A stretch of DNA of 64,000 nt from Massilia sp. 9I (lineage in GTDB: Bacteria > Pseudomonadota > Gammaproteobacteria > Burkholderiales > Burkholderiaceae_D), in NCBI RefSeq assembly GCF_902506415.1, contig NZ_LR733275.1, positions 3,877,856 through 3,941,855 of the forward strand, in the 5' to 3' direction. The translations under genes and the position numbers were made by a program. Shown piece by piece: positions 1 to 8,275 of this stretch. The notes under the pieces are model-generated. The model made no database searches. It was given only the letters and a program-made list of their open reading frames with translations, and was not told the origin of the DNA. Position 1 is the stretch's first letter. Each line of letters starts with the position of its first letter.

Positions 1-1451
1 CCGCCCAGCACAGCCTGGGCTTCATGTATGCCAGTGGCCAGGGCGTGCCCCAGAACTACGAGCTGGCGGTGGCCTGGTACCGGATGGCGGCCAGCGCCGA
101 CCTGGAACTGGCCCAGTACAACCTCGGCGTGATGTACCAGAAGGGCCAGGGCGTGGGCCAGGACTATGGCCAGGCCGCTTACTGGTACCGCCGCGCCGCC
201 GAACAGGGCTACGCGCCGGCGCAGTACAACCTGGGCTGGCTGTATGCGAAAGGGCAGGGCGTGACGGCCGACGTGCAGCAGGCGCTGCACTGGTTCAGCC
301 AGGCGGCCGACCAGGGCGAGCCCGGCGCCCAGCACAACCTCGGCATGATGTACGAGACCGGCAAGGGCGTGCCCCAGGACCAGGATGCGGCGACCGTGTG
401 GTACCGCCGCGCCGCGGAGCAGGGCTATGCGCGCTCGCAGTTCAGCCTCGCGCTGCGCAGCAGCGGCGCGCAGGCCATCGACTGGTTCCGCAAGGCGGCC
501 GAGCAGGGCTACGCCCCGGCCCAGTTCAACCTTGGCCTGCGCTTCGACAAGGGCCAGGACGTCGAGCAGGACGGCGCCTGCGCGATCCAGTGGTACGGGC
601 GCGCCGCGCAGCAGAATCACGCCAGTTCCCAGTTCAACCTCGCCCTGATCTACGACAGCGGTCAGGGCGTGCCGCGCGACGAAGCGCTGGCCCTGCACTG
701 GTACCGCCGCGCCGCCGAACAGGGCCACGCGGGCGCCCAGGACAACCTCGGCGTGCGCTACGAGCACGGGCAGGGCGTCGAACGCGACCCGAGCCAGGCG
801 GCGCACTGGTACCGCGAGGCGGCCGAACAGGGCATGCCCTCGGCCCAGTACCACCTGGGCCAGCTTTACGACGCCGGCAGCGGCCTGCCGCACGATCCGG
901 CCCAGGCGGTGCACTGGTATCGCAAGGCGGCCGAACAGGGCCACCTGCGCGCCCAGTTCGACCTCGGCCTGCGCTACGAAGGCGGCGTCGGCGTGGCGCG
1001 CGACGAAACCCAGGCGCTCGAATGGTACCGCCGCGCGGCGCATCAGGATTACGCGCCGGCCCAGTACATGGTGGGCGCGCTGCTCGACCGTTCCGAACAT
1101 GGCGACCCGCGCGAAGCGACCGACTGGTTCCACAAGGCGGCCGACCAGGGCCACGCGCTGGCGCAGTTCGAACTGGGCCTGCGCCACGACTGCGGCAAGG
1201 GCATCGAGCGCGATTACGAAGCGGCCCACTTCTGGTACCTGTGCGCGGCGCGCCAGGGCCATGCGCGGGCGCAGTTCAACCTCGGCGTGATGTATTCGGC
1301 GGGGCAGGGCGTGCAGCGCGACCTGGTCCAGGCCTATGCCTGGGTGCAGCGCGCCGGCGGCGCGGGCGTCGCCGCCGCCTCCAGCTACCTCAAGAAAATC
1401 GCGGCGCGCATGGAGCCGCAATTGCTGGCGCAGGCGCAGTCCTTCTCCTGA
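1..1451 (+). CDS. Sel1-like repeat protein, 5' truncated
   Basis: The reading frame is already open at base 3 and reads straight into a Sel1 repeat, so the start lies outside the window. About 13 consecutive Sel1-like repeats of some 36 residues are visible, each with the AQxNLGxxYxxGxGV...A..WYRxAAEQG pattern. One repeat near bases 450-530 is shortened to about 28 residues. No enzymatic domain or membrane segment is present in the visible part. Sel1 repeats form alpha-solenoids that scaffold protein contacts, and bacterial members often act in envelope stress or signalling. The partner is unknown here. The DNA repeats are about 108 bp and could recombine or collapse in assembly. Confidence 0.9.
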   Translation, partial: AQHSLGFMYASGQGVPQNYELAVAWYRMAASADLELAQYNLGVMYQKGQGVGQDYGQAAYWYRRAAEQGYAPAQYNLGWLYAKGQGVTADVQQALHWFSQAADQGEPGAQHNLGMMYETGKGVPQDQDAATVWYRRAAEQGYARSQFSLALRSSGAQAIDWFRKAAEQGYAPAQFNLGLRFDKGQDVEQDGACAIQWYGRAAQQNHASSQFNLALIYDSGQGVPRDEALALHWYRRAAEQGHAGAQDNLGVRYEHGQGVERDPSQAAHWYREAAEQGMPSAQYHLGQLYDAGSGLPHDPAQAVHWYRKAAEQGHLRAQFDLGLRYEGGVGVARDETQALEWYRRAAHQDYAPAQYMVGALLDRSEHGDPREATDWFHKAADQGHALAQFELGLRHDCGKGIERDYEAAHFWYLCAARQGHARAQFNLGVMYSAGQGVQRDLVQAYAWVQRAGGAGVAAASSYLKKIAARMEPQLLAQAQSFS

Positions 1452-1482
1452 CGCGGTCAGGCTGTTCAAACCTGATTTGAAC

Positions 1483-1577
1483 GCGTGGGCGGGAGACCCG
1501 CCCACCCTACGTATGTATCTATTTCTACTGGCGTCAGCGTAGCGCTTCCTGTAGGGTGGGCGGGTTTCCGCCCACGC
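1483..1577. repeat. Inverted doublet of GTGGGCGGG..CCGCCCAC hairpins (REPIN-like)
   Basis: Two copies of a short palindromic unit lie in opposite orientation. The left copy (1483-1510) carries GTGGGCGG/CCGCCCAC and ends CCCTAC. The right copy (1551-1577) starts GTAGGG and carries GTGGGCGGG/CGCCCAC. Each copy can fold alone, and together they form a long hairpin. This is the architecture of REP doublets. It fills most of the gap between the Sel1 gene and the M16 peptidase and may also end transcription. Confidence 0.75.
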
Positions 1578-1638
1578 GGTCAACCAGCGCGTGATCGGAC
1601 GGGACGCATACATACAACAACTGTCCACGAGACGCCCC

Positions 1639-4404
1639 ATGAAAAAACTCGCTCTGCCCCTCCTGCTCGGTCTCGCAGCCGCAGCAGTCCTGCCTTCCCA
1701 CGCCGCCGCACCGACCACCACCAGCAAATCCACCGTCTTCGACCGCAAGGCCTACAGCATCGAACATAAAAAATTCGTGCTCCCGAACGGCCTGACCCTG
1801 CTGGTCCACACCGACCACAGCGTGCCGGTGGTAGGCGTGAACATGTGGTACCACGTCGGTTCGCGCAACGAAAAGCGCGGCAAGACCGGCTTCGCCCACC
1901 TGTTCGAACACTTCTTCTTCAACGGTTCCGAAAACTATCCGCACGGCTTCCGCGAGGCGATGGACGACCTCGGCGCTAACAACCGCAACGGCACCACCAA
2001 CACCGACCGCACCAACTTCTTCGAAGACGTGCCGGTGTCGGCGCTGGAGCGCACCCTGTATCTCGAATCGGACCGCATGGGCTTCCTCGGCAACTACATT
2101 TCGAAAGAGATGCTCGAGCGCGAGCGCGGCGTGGTGCAGAACGAGAAGCGCCAGGGCGAAAACCAGCCCTACGGGCGCGTGTGGCAGGAAATCGGCGCCA
2201 AGATGTACCCGTATTCCCACCCGTACTCGTGGTCGACCATCGGCAGCATGGAGGACCTGCAGGCCGCGTCGCTGGACGACATCAAGGAGTGGTACCGCAC
2301 CTATTACGGCCCGAACAACGCGGTGATCTCGCTGGCCGGCGACATCACGCCGGAGCGCGCCTATGAGCTGGTCAACAAGTACTTCGGCGCGATCCCGCCG
2401 GGTCCGGCGCTGCCGCGTACCGAAAAATGGATCCCGCAACTGGACCGCAACATCCGCGACGAGATGGAAGACCAGGTGCCGCAGGTCCGCATCTACCGCG
2501 CCTGGCACGTGTCGACCTGGAAGGACGCCGACACCGCGCGCCTGAACCTGCTGGCCGGCGTGCTGGCCGGCTCGAAGAGCGCGCGCCTGACCAAGCGCCT
2601 GGTGTACGACAAGGGCTGGGCCACCAGCGTCTCGGCCGGCGTCAACGATGCGGAACTGGGCGGCACCTTCAACCTGATCGCCACCGTCAAGCCGGGCGTC
2701 GATCCCCTCGAGGTCGAACGCGAGATGGACCGCATCCTGGCAGAGCTGCTGGACAAGGGCCCGCTTGATGCGGAACTGAAACGCGTGAAGACCAGCGACC
2801 TGGCCGACTTCTCGCGCAGCCTGGAGCGCCTGGGCGGCTTTGGCGGCCGCTCCGACGTGCTGGCCGAGAGCATGACCTACGGCGGCAAGCCGGACGCCTA
2901 CCTCGACCGCCTCGAGACCTTCGCCACCAGCAGCGCGCAAGACGTCAAGGCAGCCGCCAACCGCTGGCTGCGCGCCAACCACTACACCATGACGGTGCGC
3001 CCGGCGCCCAAGCTGGCCGCCGCCAAGTCGACCATCGACCGCAAGGTCCTCCCGAGCCTGGGCGATGCGCCCGACGTCAAGTTCCCGGCGCTGCAGCGCG
3101 CCCAGCTCAAGAACGGCCTCAAGGTGGTGCTGCTGGAGCGCCATTCCGCCCCGATCTTCAACGTCTCGCTGGCGATCGATGCCGGCGCCGCATCCGACAG
3201 CAGCGCGAAAGCCGGCGCCGCCTCGCTGGCGCTCGACCTGCTGGACAAGGGAACCAAGACCCGCGACGCCTTTGCGCTGTCGGACGCGCTGGAAAACCTG
3301 GGCGCGCGCATGTCCACCGGCACCGGCCAGGACATGTCCTACGTGCGCCTGCAGGGCACCAGCGCCAACCTGGCGCCCTCGCTCGCGCTGATGGCGGAAG
3401 CCGCGCTCACCCCGAGCTTCCCGCAGGACCAGTTCGCGCTGTCGAAGAGCCGCCGCATCGCCGTCATCGGCCAGGAGAAGGCCCAGCCGAACAGCCTGGC
3501 GCTGCGCCTGGTGCCCTCGGTGCTGTACGGCGCCGAGCACGCCTACGGCAAGCCGGCCACCGGCTACGAAGGCAGCGTGCAGGCCTTGAATCGCGACGAC
3601 CTGGCCGCATGGCATGCCACCTGGTTCAAGCCCGGCAGCGCCACCATCATGGTCGCCGGCGACACCACCATGGACAAGCTGCTGCCGGCACTCGAAGCGA
3701 GCTTCGGCAAGTGGCAGCAGGGCCAGGCCCCGGCCAAGAAGATGAGCAGCGTGCCGCCGACCCAGGGCAAGCGCCTGATCCTGGTCGACAAGCCGGATGC
3801 GCCGCAATCGACCATCGTCGCGACCCACGTGTCGCAGGCCTACGGCCAGCCTGAAGACCTGGCGATGGAACCGGTGATGGCCAACTTCGGCGGCATCGCG
3901 ACCTCGCGCCTGAACCGCAACCTGCGTCTCGACAAGCACTGGAGCTACGGCACCCAGGCGCGCCTGTCCGAAGTGCGCGGCCAGCGTCCCTTCATCGTGA
4001 TCGCGCCGGTGCAGACCGACAAGACGATCGAGGCGATGCGCGAAGTCCAGAAAGAGCTGCGCGGCGTGGCCGGCGAACGTCCGCTGGTGGGCACCGAGTA
4101 CGACAGCATCATGCGCAACGTGACGGCGCGCCTGCCGGGCCGTTTCAGCACGCTCGATGCGCTGGAATCGGCCGGCCTGTCGGCGGTGAACCTGGGCCTG
4201 GCGGACGACTACTGGAGCAAGTACGCGGCCAACGTGCGCGCGCTCACCCCGCAGCAGCTGGGCGCGGCATCATCCAAGTTCATCAAGCCGGACGAGGTGG
4301 TGTGGATGGTGATCGGCGACCTGCGCAAGATCGAGGCGGGCGTGCGCTCGCTCGGCTGGGGCGAGGTGAGCGTGGTGGATGCGGACGGCAAGCCGCTGCG
4401 CTGA
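1639..4404 (+). CDS. M16 family zinc metallopeptidase (periplasmic, two-domain)
   Basis: A 921-residue protein starting MKKLALPLLLGLAAAAVLP, a clear Sec signal peptide ending near residue 25, which is why this start is preferred over an in-frame ATG 48 bases upstream. The inverted zinc motif HxxEH is H87-L-F-E90-H91, and the third ligand is probably E169 in the following ERGVVQNE segment, spaced as in pitrilysin. A second M16-like domain without the HxxEH motif follows from about residue 480, as is usual for single-chain processing peptidases. It probably degrades peptides in the periplasm. It is a single gene closed by a strong terminator. Confidence 0.93.
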   Translation: MKKLALPLLLGLAAAAVLPSHAAAPTTTSKSTVFDRKAYSIEHKKFVLPNGLTLLVHTDHSVPVVGVNMWYHVGSRNEKRGKTGFAHLFEHFFFNGSENYPHGFREAMDDLGANNRNGTTNTDRTNFFEDVPVSALERTLYLESDRMGFLGNYISKEMLERERGVVQNEKRQGENQPYGRVWQEIGAKMYPYSHPYSWSTIGSMEDLQAASLDDIKEWYRTYYGPNNAVISLAGDITPERAYELVNKYFGAIPPGPALPRTEKWIPQLDRNIRDEMEDQVPQVRIYRAWHVSTWKDADTARLNLLAGVLAGSKSARLTKRLVYDKGWATSVSAGVNDAELGGTFNLIATVKPGVDPLEVEREMDRILAELLDKGPLDAELKRVKTSDLADFSRSLERLGGFGGRSDVLAESMTYGGKPDAYLDRLETFATSSAQDVKAAANRWLRANHYTMTVRPAPKLAAAKSTIDRKVLPSLGDAPDVKFPALQRAQLKNGLKVVLLERHSAPIFNVSLAIDAGAASDSSAKAGAASLALDLLDKGTKTRDAFALSDALENLGARMSTGTGQDMSYVRLQGTSANLAPSLALMAEAALTPSFPQDQFALSKSRRIAVIGQEKAQPNSLALRLVPSVLYGAEHAYGKPATGYEGSVQALNRDDLAAWHATWFKPGSATIMVAGDTTMDKLLPALEASFGKWQQGQAPAKKMSSVPPTQGKRLILVDKPDAPQSTIVATHVSQAYGQPEDLAMEPVMANFGGIATSRLNRNLRLDKHWSYGTQARLSEVRGQRPFIVIAPVQTDKTIEAMREVQKELRGVAGERPLVGTEYDSIMRNVTARLPGRFSTLDALESAGLSAVNLGLADDYWSKYAANVRALTPQQLGAASSKFIKPDEVVWMVIGDLRKIEAGVRSLGWGEVSVVDADGKPLR

Positions 4405-4423
4405 TCTGAACTTGTTGTAAGGG

Positions 4424-4453
4424 AAAGCCCGGTCCGATGACCGGGCTTTTTTT
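4424..4453 (+). terminator. Rho-independent terminator after M16 peptidase
   Basis: AAAGCCCGGT (4424-4433) pairs with ACCGGGCTTT (4440-4449) across a 6-base loop and is followed by a run of seven T. Confidence 0.9.
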
Positions 4454-4528
4454 CGTTCTGTCCCTGCTTTGAACCGGAAAGCGTGGCGCACCGTTGACCC
4501 CGTTCGCCCTGTGCTTGCGCCGCGATAG

Positions 4529-4548
4529 TATACTGTATGCCCATACAG
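4529..4548 (+). promoter_or_regulatory. LexA (SOS) box overlapping a -10 element
   Basis: CTGTATGCCCATACAG at 4533-4548 is a perfect CTG-N10-CAG palindrome. It overlaps the -10 hexamer TATACT (4529-4534) and lies 13 bases before the radical SAM start codon. The same TATACTGT arrangement precedes nadK-recN. No good -35 was found at normal spacing. LexA binding is inferred from the match. Confidence 0.8.
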
Positions 4549-4561
4549 TTCAGCCATCGCG

Positions 4562-5791
4562 ATGGAACTTACCGACAAGCTCGAAATCCTGGCCGACGCC
4601 GCGAAATACGACGCGTCCTGCGCCAGCAGTGGCGCACCGAAACGTTCGTCCGAAGACAAGGACGGCTTCGGCGCCACCACCGGCATGGGCATCTGCCACA
4701 GCTACACGCCGGACGGCCGCTGCGTCTCGCTGCTCAAGATCCTGCTCACTAACTTCTGCATCTACGACTGCCAGTACTGCATCAACCGCCGCACGTCCAA
4801 CGTGCCGCGCGCCCGCTTCTCGGTCGAGGAAGTGGTCAAGCTGACCCATGACTTCTACGTCCGCAACTACATCGACGGCCTGTTCCTCAGTTCGGGCATC
4901 ATCCAGTCGGCCGACTACACCATGGAGCAGCTGGTTGCCGTGGCGCGCCAGCTGCGCGAAGTGCACAAGTTCCGCGGCTACATCCATCTCAAGACCATTC
5001 CCGACGCCGACCCGCTGCTCATCGAGGAAGCGGGGCGCTGGGCCGACCGCCTGTCCGTCAACATCGAGCTGCCGACCCACGACAGCGTGACCCGCCTCGC
5101 GCCCGAGAAGAACGTCCACACCATCAAGCTGGCGATGGGCTCGATCCGCCGCAAGCTGGACGAAAAGGCCGAAGAACCGAAGGCGCCGAACTTCGCGCCG
5201 GCAGGGCAGAGCACCCAGATGATCGTCGGCGCCGACGCCAGCGACGACCACACCATCCTGAATACCGCCGAGACGCTCTACGGCAGCTACAAGCTCAAGC
5301 GCGTGTACTACTCGGCCTTCAGCCCGATCCCGCAAAGTCCCAAGAGCGTGCCGGCCGCGCCCCCGCCGCTGCTGCGCGAGCACCGCCTGTACCAGGCCGA
5401 CTTCCTGCTGCGCGGCTACGGCTTCACGGCGGGCGAACTGATGCCGCAGTCGGGCAACCTGGCGCTCGACGTCGACCCCAAGCTGGGCTGGGCCCTCAGC
5501 AACCGCGAGCACTTCCCGATGGACCTGAACCGCGCTGACGAGACCATGATCGCGCGTGTGCCTGGCATCGGGATCCGCAACGCCAAGCGCATCGTGGAGC
5601 TGCGCCGCATCCGCCGCATCCGCTGGGAAGACCTGTCGCGCCTGCGCTGCAGCATGAAAAAACTGGCGCCTTTCATCGTCACGGCCGACTACAAGCCGGC
5701 GCAAGGCGCGGCCAGTTCCCACCTCCTCAGGCGCCACCTGGCCGACGCGCCCGAGCAGATGAACCTGTGGCCGGAACTGCAGGCCGCATGA
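4562..5791 (+). CDS. Radical SAM protein linked to UdgX (putative DNA modification/repair)
   Basis: A 409-residue protein. The radical SAM cluster motif is C66-x3-C70-x2-C73 (FCIYDCQYC), expected to bind a 4Fe-4S cluster and SAM. The C-terminal part holds a helix-hairpin-helix (ARVPGIGIRNAKRIVEL), a non-specific DNA-binding element. This matches the family described as a putative DNA modification/repair radical SAM protein that travels with a uracil-DNA glycosylase-like partner, and that partner follows immediately with an ATGA overlap. The reaction is unknown. A LexA-type box directly upstream suggests induction on DNA damage. Confidence 0.9.
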   Translation: MELTDKLEILADAAKYDASCASSGAPKRSSEDKDGFGATTGMGICHSYTPDGRCVSLLKILLTNFCIYDCQYCINRRTSNVPRARFSVEEVVKLTHDFYVRNYIDGLFLSSGIIQSADYTMEQLVAVARQLREVHKFRGYIHLKTIPDADPLLIEEAGRWADRLSVNIELPTHDSVTRLAPEKNVHTIKLAMGSIRRKLDEKAEEPKAPNFAPAGQSTQMIVGADASDDHTILNTAETLYGSYKLKRVYYSAFSPIPQSPKSVPAAPPPLLREHRLYQADFLLRGYGFTAGELMPQSGNLALDVDPKLGWALSNREHFPMDLNRADETMIARVPGIGIRNAKRIVELRRIRRIRWEDLSRLRCSMKKLAPFIVTADYKPAQGAASSHLLRRHLADAPEQMNLWPELQAA

Positions 5792-7305
5792 AGCCTGCCA
5801 CCACCCTGGGCATCGCTGTCACCGGCGGCCGGGCGCTGGTGGTGAACGACTTCGCCGAATGGCGCGAGGCGGCGCGCGAGCTCTTGACTGCGGGCGTGCC
5901 GCCGGAAGCGGCGAACTGGGGCAGCCTGGAAGGCGGCGACCTGTTCTCGGGTGCGCCTGCCGCCGAGCGGCCGGACGATAATGCGGGCATCCCATTAGAT
6001 ACCGCGCAGTCGCCGAAACCAAAGCTGCCAGCTGCGCCGCGCCTGCCGCGATCCCTGCTGGAGATGCTGCAGCAGGCCGCCTGCTTCCGGGCCCCGGACC
6101 GCTGGGCTTTTCTCTACCGCGTGCTGTGGCGCTGGACGCAGGGCGAGCACGATGTGCAGTCGCCCGCCGACCCGGACGGCGCGCGCCTGCATGGCATGGT
6201 CAAGGCGGTGCGCCGCGAGGAGCACGACATGCATGCCTACATCCGATTCCGCGAGCGCCCGGAACACGCCGGTCCGCCGCGCTTCGTCGCCTGGTTCGAG
6301 CCGCGCCATGACGTGCTGCCGCAGGTTGCCCAGCACTTCGTGGCCCGCATGGGCAAGGTGAGCTGGATGATCGCCACGCCCGACGCCAGCGTGCTGTGGG
6401 ATGGCGCCACCTTGCACAACACCGGCCCCCTGATGTCGAGCGCCGCCGATCTTGACGACCAGGGCGAAGCGCTCTGGCTCACCTACTACCGCAGCATCTT
6501 CAACCCGGCTCGCGTCAACGCCCAGCTGATGCAGAGCCACATCCCCTCGCGCTTCTGGAAGAACCTGCCCGAAGGCGCGATCGTGCCTTCCCTGGTGAGC
6601 CAGGCCGAACTCGGAGCGCGCAAGATCGGACAGGTACAGGCGGTCGGCCGGCGCAGCGGTGCGACCATCCCGATCAGCGCCGAAGCGGCGCAGCCGGACC
6701 GCGAGCAGCCCTCCAAGCTGGACGAATGCCGGCGCTGCGACCTGTGGCAGTACGCCACCCAGGCCGTGGGCGGCGAGGGCTCGAAACGTTCGCCGATCAT
6801 GATCGTGGGCGAGCAGCCGGGCGACCAGGAAGACCTGGGCGGCAAGCCCTTCGTCGGCCCGGCCGGCAAGCTGCTCGACCGCGTGTTCGCAGAAGCCGAG
6901 GTCGACCGCAAGGCCATCTACCTCACCAACGCCGTCAAGCACTTCAAGTGGGAGCCGAAAGGCAAGCGCCGCATCCACAAGACCCCGGCCCAGCGCGAGG
7001 TCGAGGCTTGCCATTACTGGCTGGAGAAGGAACTGGCGGCGGTCAAGCCGAAGGTGATCGTCGCCATGGGCTCCACCGCGCTGAAGTCCGTCATGCGCAA
7101 GGGCACCGTCACGCTCAAGGACTTCCTCGGGAAGCCGGTGCGCGTGGACGGCTGCTGGGTGGTGACGATCTACCACCCCTCCTACGTGCTGCGGGTGCCG
7201 GACGAAGCGTCCAAGCACGAAGCCTTCTCCGTCATGGTCAAGGGATTGAAGCTGGCGCACGAACTCCTGGACCGGCCCGATGTACCGGAGCCCGACGAAA
7301 TTTGA
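5788..7305 (+). CDS. udgX: UdgX-type uracil-DNA binding protein fused to a DUF4130-like domain
   Basis: A 505-residue fusion. The start ATG at 5788 overlaps the upstream stop (ATGA), so the two are translationally coupled. Roughly the first 270 residues match the DNA-metabolism domain family DUF4130. The rest is a family-4-like uracil-DNA glycosylase fold with motif A GEQPGDQED (residues 341-349) and the HPS motif (463-465). It carries KRRIH (393-397), the diagnostic loop of UdgX, whose histidine (here H397) is known to bond covalently to the abasic deoxyribose after uracil excision. It therefore probably cross-links irreversibly to uracil-containing DNA. The role of the radical SAM partner is unknown. 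Confidence 0.9.
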   Translation: MKPATTLGIAVTGGRALVVNDFAEWREAARELLTAGVPPEAANWGSLEGGDLFSGAPAAERPDDNAGIPLDTAQSPKPKLPAAPRLPRSLLEMLQQAACFRAPDRWAFLYRVLWRWTQGEHDVQSPADPDGARLHGMVKAVRREEHDMHAYIRFRERPEHAGPPRFVAWFEPRHDVLPQVAQHFVARMGKVSWMIATPDASVLWDGATLHNTGPLMSSAADLDDQGEALWLTYYRSIFNPARVNAQLMQSHIPSRFWKNLPEGAIVPSLVSQAELGARKIGQVQAVGRRSGATIPISAEAAQPDREQPSKLDECRRCDLWQYATQAVGGEGSKRSPIMIVGEQPGDQEDLGGKPFVGPAGKLLDRVFAEAEVDRKAIYLTNAVKHFKWEPKGKRRIHKTPAQREVEACHYWLEKELAAVKPKVIVAMGSTALKSVMRKGTVTLKDFLGKPVRVDGCWVVTIYHPSYVLRVPDEASKHEAFSVMVKGLKLAHELLDRPDVPEPDEI

Positions 7306-7364
7306 TGGATTTGCCGTTTGTTGCGCCGACGACGCACGATGGTAAAAATTGTCTTATCGAAGTC

Positions 7365-7403
7365 TTCACAATTTTGTGAATATTCACATTCTTCTCTTAG
7401 AAT
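7365..7403 (+). promoter_or_regulatory. Promoter with palindromic operator before torF-like gene
   Basis: TTCACAA-TT-TTGTGAA (7365-7380) is a near-perfect 16-base palindrome whose right arm supplies a -35-like TTGTGA (7374-7379). An 18-base spacer leads to TAGAAT (7398-7403). The placement suggests repression by an unidentified dimeric regulator. Confidence 0.55.
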
Positions 7404-7472
7404 TTCCGTACGGCATTAATTGCTGAGCGGTGGGGAAGGCTTGAGTCTCCGCCGGATTTCGACGAGACCACC

Positions 7473-8258
7473 ATGAATTCCCTGATTTCCCGGCTGCTGC
7501 CGGTTTGCCTGCTGGCTGCCGCGCCAGCCCTCCACGCCGAGGACAGCAAGGCCGCCCCGGGCGCGCTGTCCCTGACGCCCACCCTCTCGTTCACCTCGCA
7601 GTACGTGTCGCGCGGTATGCGCCAGACCTGGGGCCGGCCCGCGCTGCAGGCCGGCCTTGACGTGACCCACCCGAGTGGCTGGTCCTTCGGCACCTGGACC
7701 TCGACCGTGAGCGATCGCTTCATCGAGGGCGGCCGCGTCGAATGGGACCTGTACGGCGGCTACGCCGGCACGCTCGGGCCGCTCGGCTACAGCCTCTCGC
7801 TGGTGCACTACCGCTATCCGGGCGCCCGCATCCAGGCCACCAACACCCGCTACGACTACACCGAACTGGTGCCCGGCCTGAGCTTCCAGTCCTTGTACCT
7901 GAGGTACTACCGCACCGTGTCGCGCGACTTCTTCGGCATCACGGATGCACGCGACACCGGCTACCTGGACCTCGGCGTCAACCATGAACTGGGCGGCGGC
8001 TACACGCTCAACCTGCATCTGGGCGACGGCCGCGTCGCCGGCGCCGGCAATGCGGCCTGGGACTGGCGCGACGCCAAGGCGGGCGCTACCAAAACCTTCG
8101 ACGGCGGCTGGAGCATCGCCGCTGCCTACACCCGCGCCTGGGGCGCCACCGACGCTTACGACCGCTACACCACGGGCGTGCCGCGCGCCGACGGACAGCC
8201 GGCGATATCCAATCCCGCCAAGGGCACGTTCGCCGTGAGCGTCGCCCGCAGCTTCTGA
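7473..8258 (+). CDS. TorF-like putative porin (TIGR02001 family)
   Basis: A 261-residue exported protein with a signal peptide cleaved after ALHA (about residue 23). The early segment [20 protein letters not shown] and the alternating aromatic/polar strands are typical of the TIGR02001/TorF family of predicted outer-membrane beta-barrels. The substrate is unknown. The chemoreceptor starts 17 bases downstream, so the two are probably one transcript. A palindrome overlaps the likely promoter. Confidence 0.8.
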   Translation: MNSLISRLLPVCLLAAAPALHAEDSKAAPGALSLTPTLSFTSQYVSRGMRQTWGRPALQAGLDVTHPSGWSFGTWTSTVSDRFIEGGRVEWDLYGGYAGTLGPLGYSLSLVHYRYPGARIQATNTRYDYTELVPGLSFQSLYLRYYRTVSRDFFGITDARDTGYLDLGVNHELGGGYTLNLHLGDGRVAGAGNAAWDWRDAKAGATKTFDGGWSIAAAYTRAWGATDAYDRYTTGVPRADGQPAISNPAKGTFAVSVARSF

Positions 8259-8275
8259 GAACCGAGAGAGAAACC

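Noticed and set aside
1534..3939. 801-codon minus-strand open frame
   Set aside because: It lies antisense to the M16 peptidase, its composition is that of a GC-rich shadow frame and it has no recognisable domain.
7411..7424. GGCATTAATTGC before the TorF-like gene as a sigma-54 promoter
   Set aside because: Only eight bases separate GG and GC.
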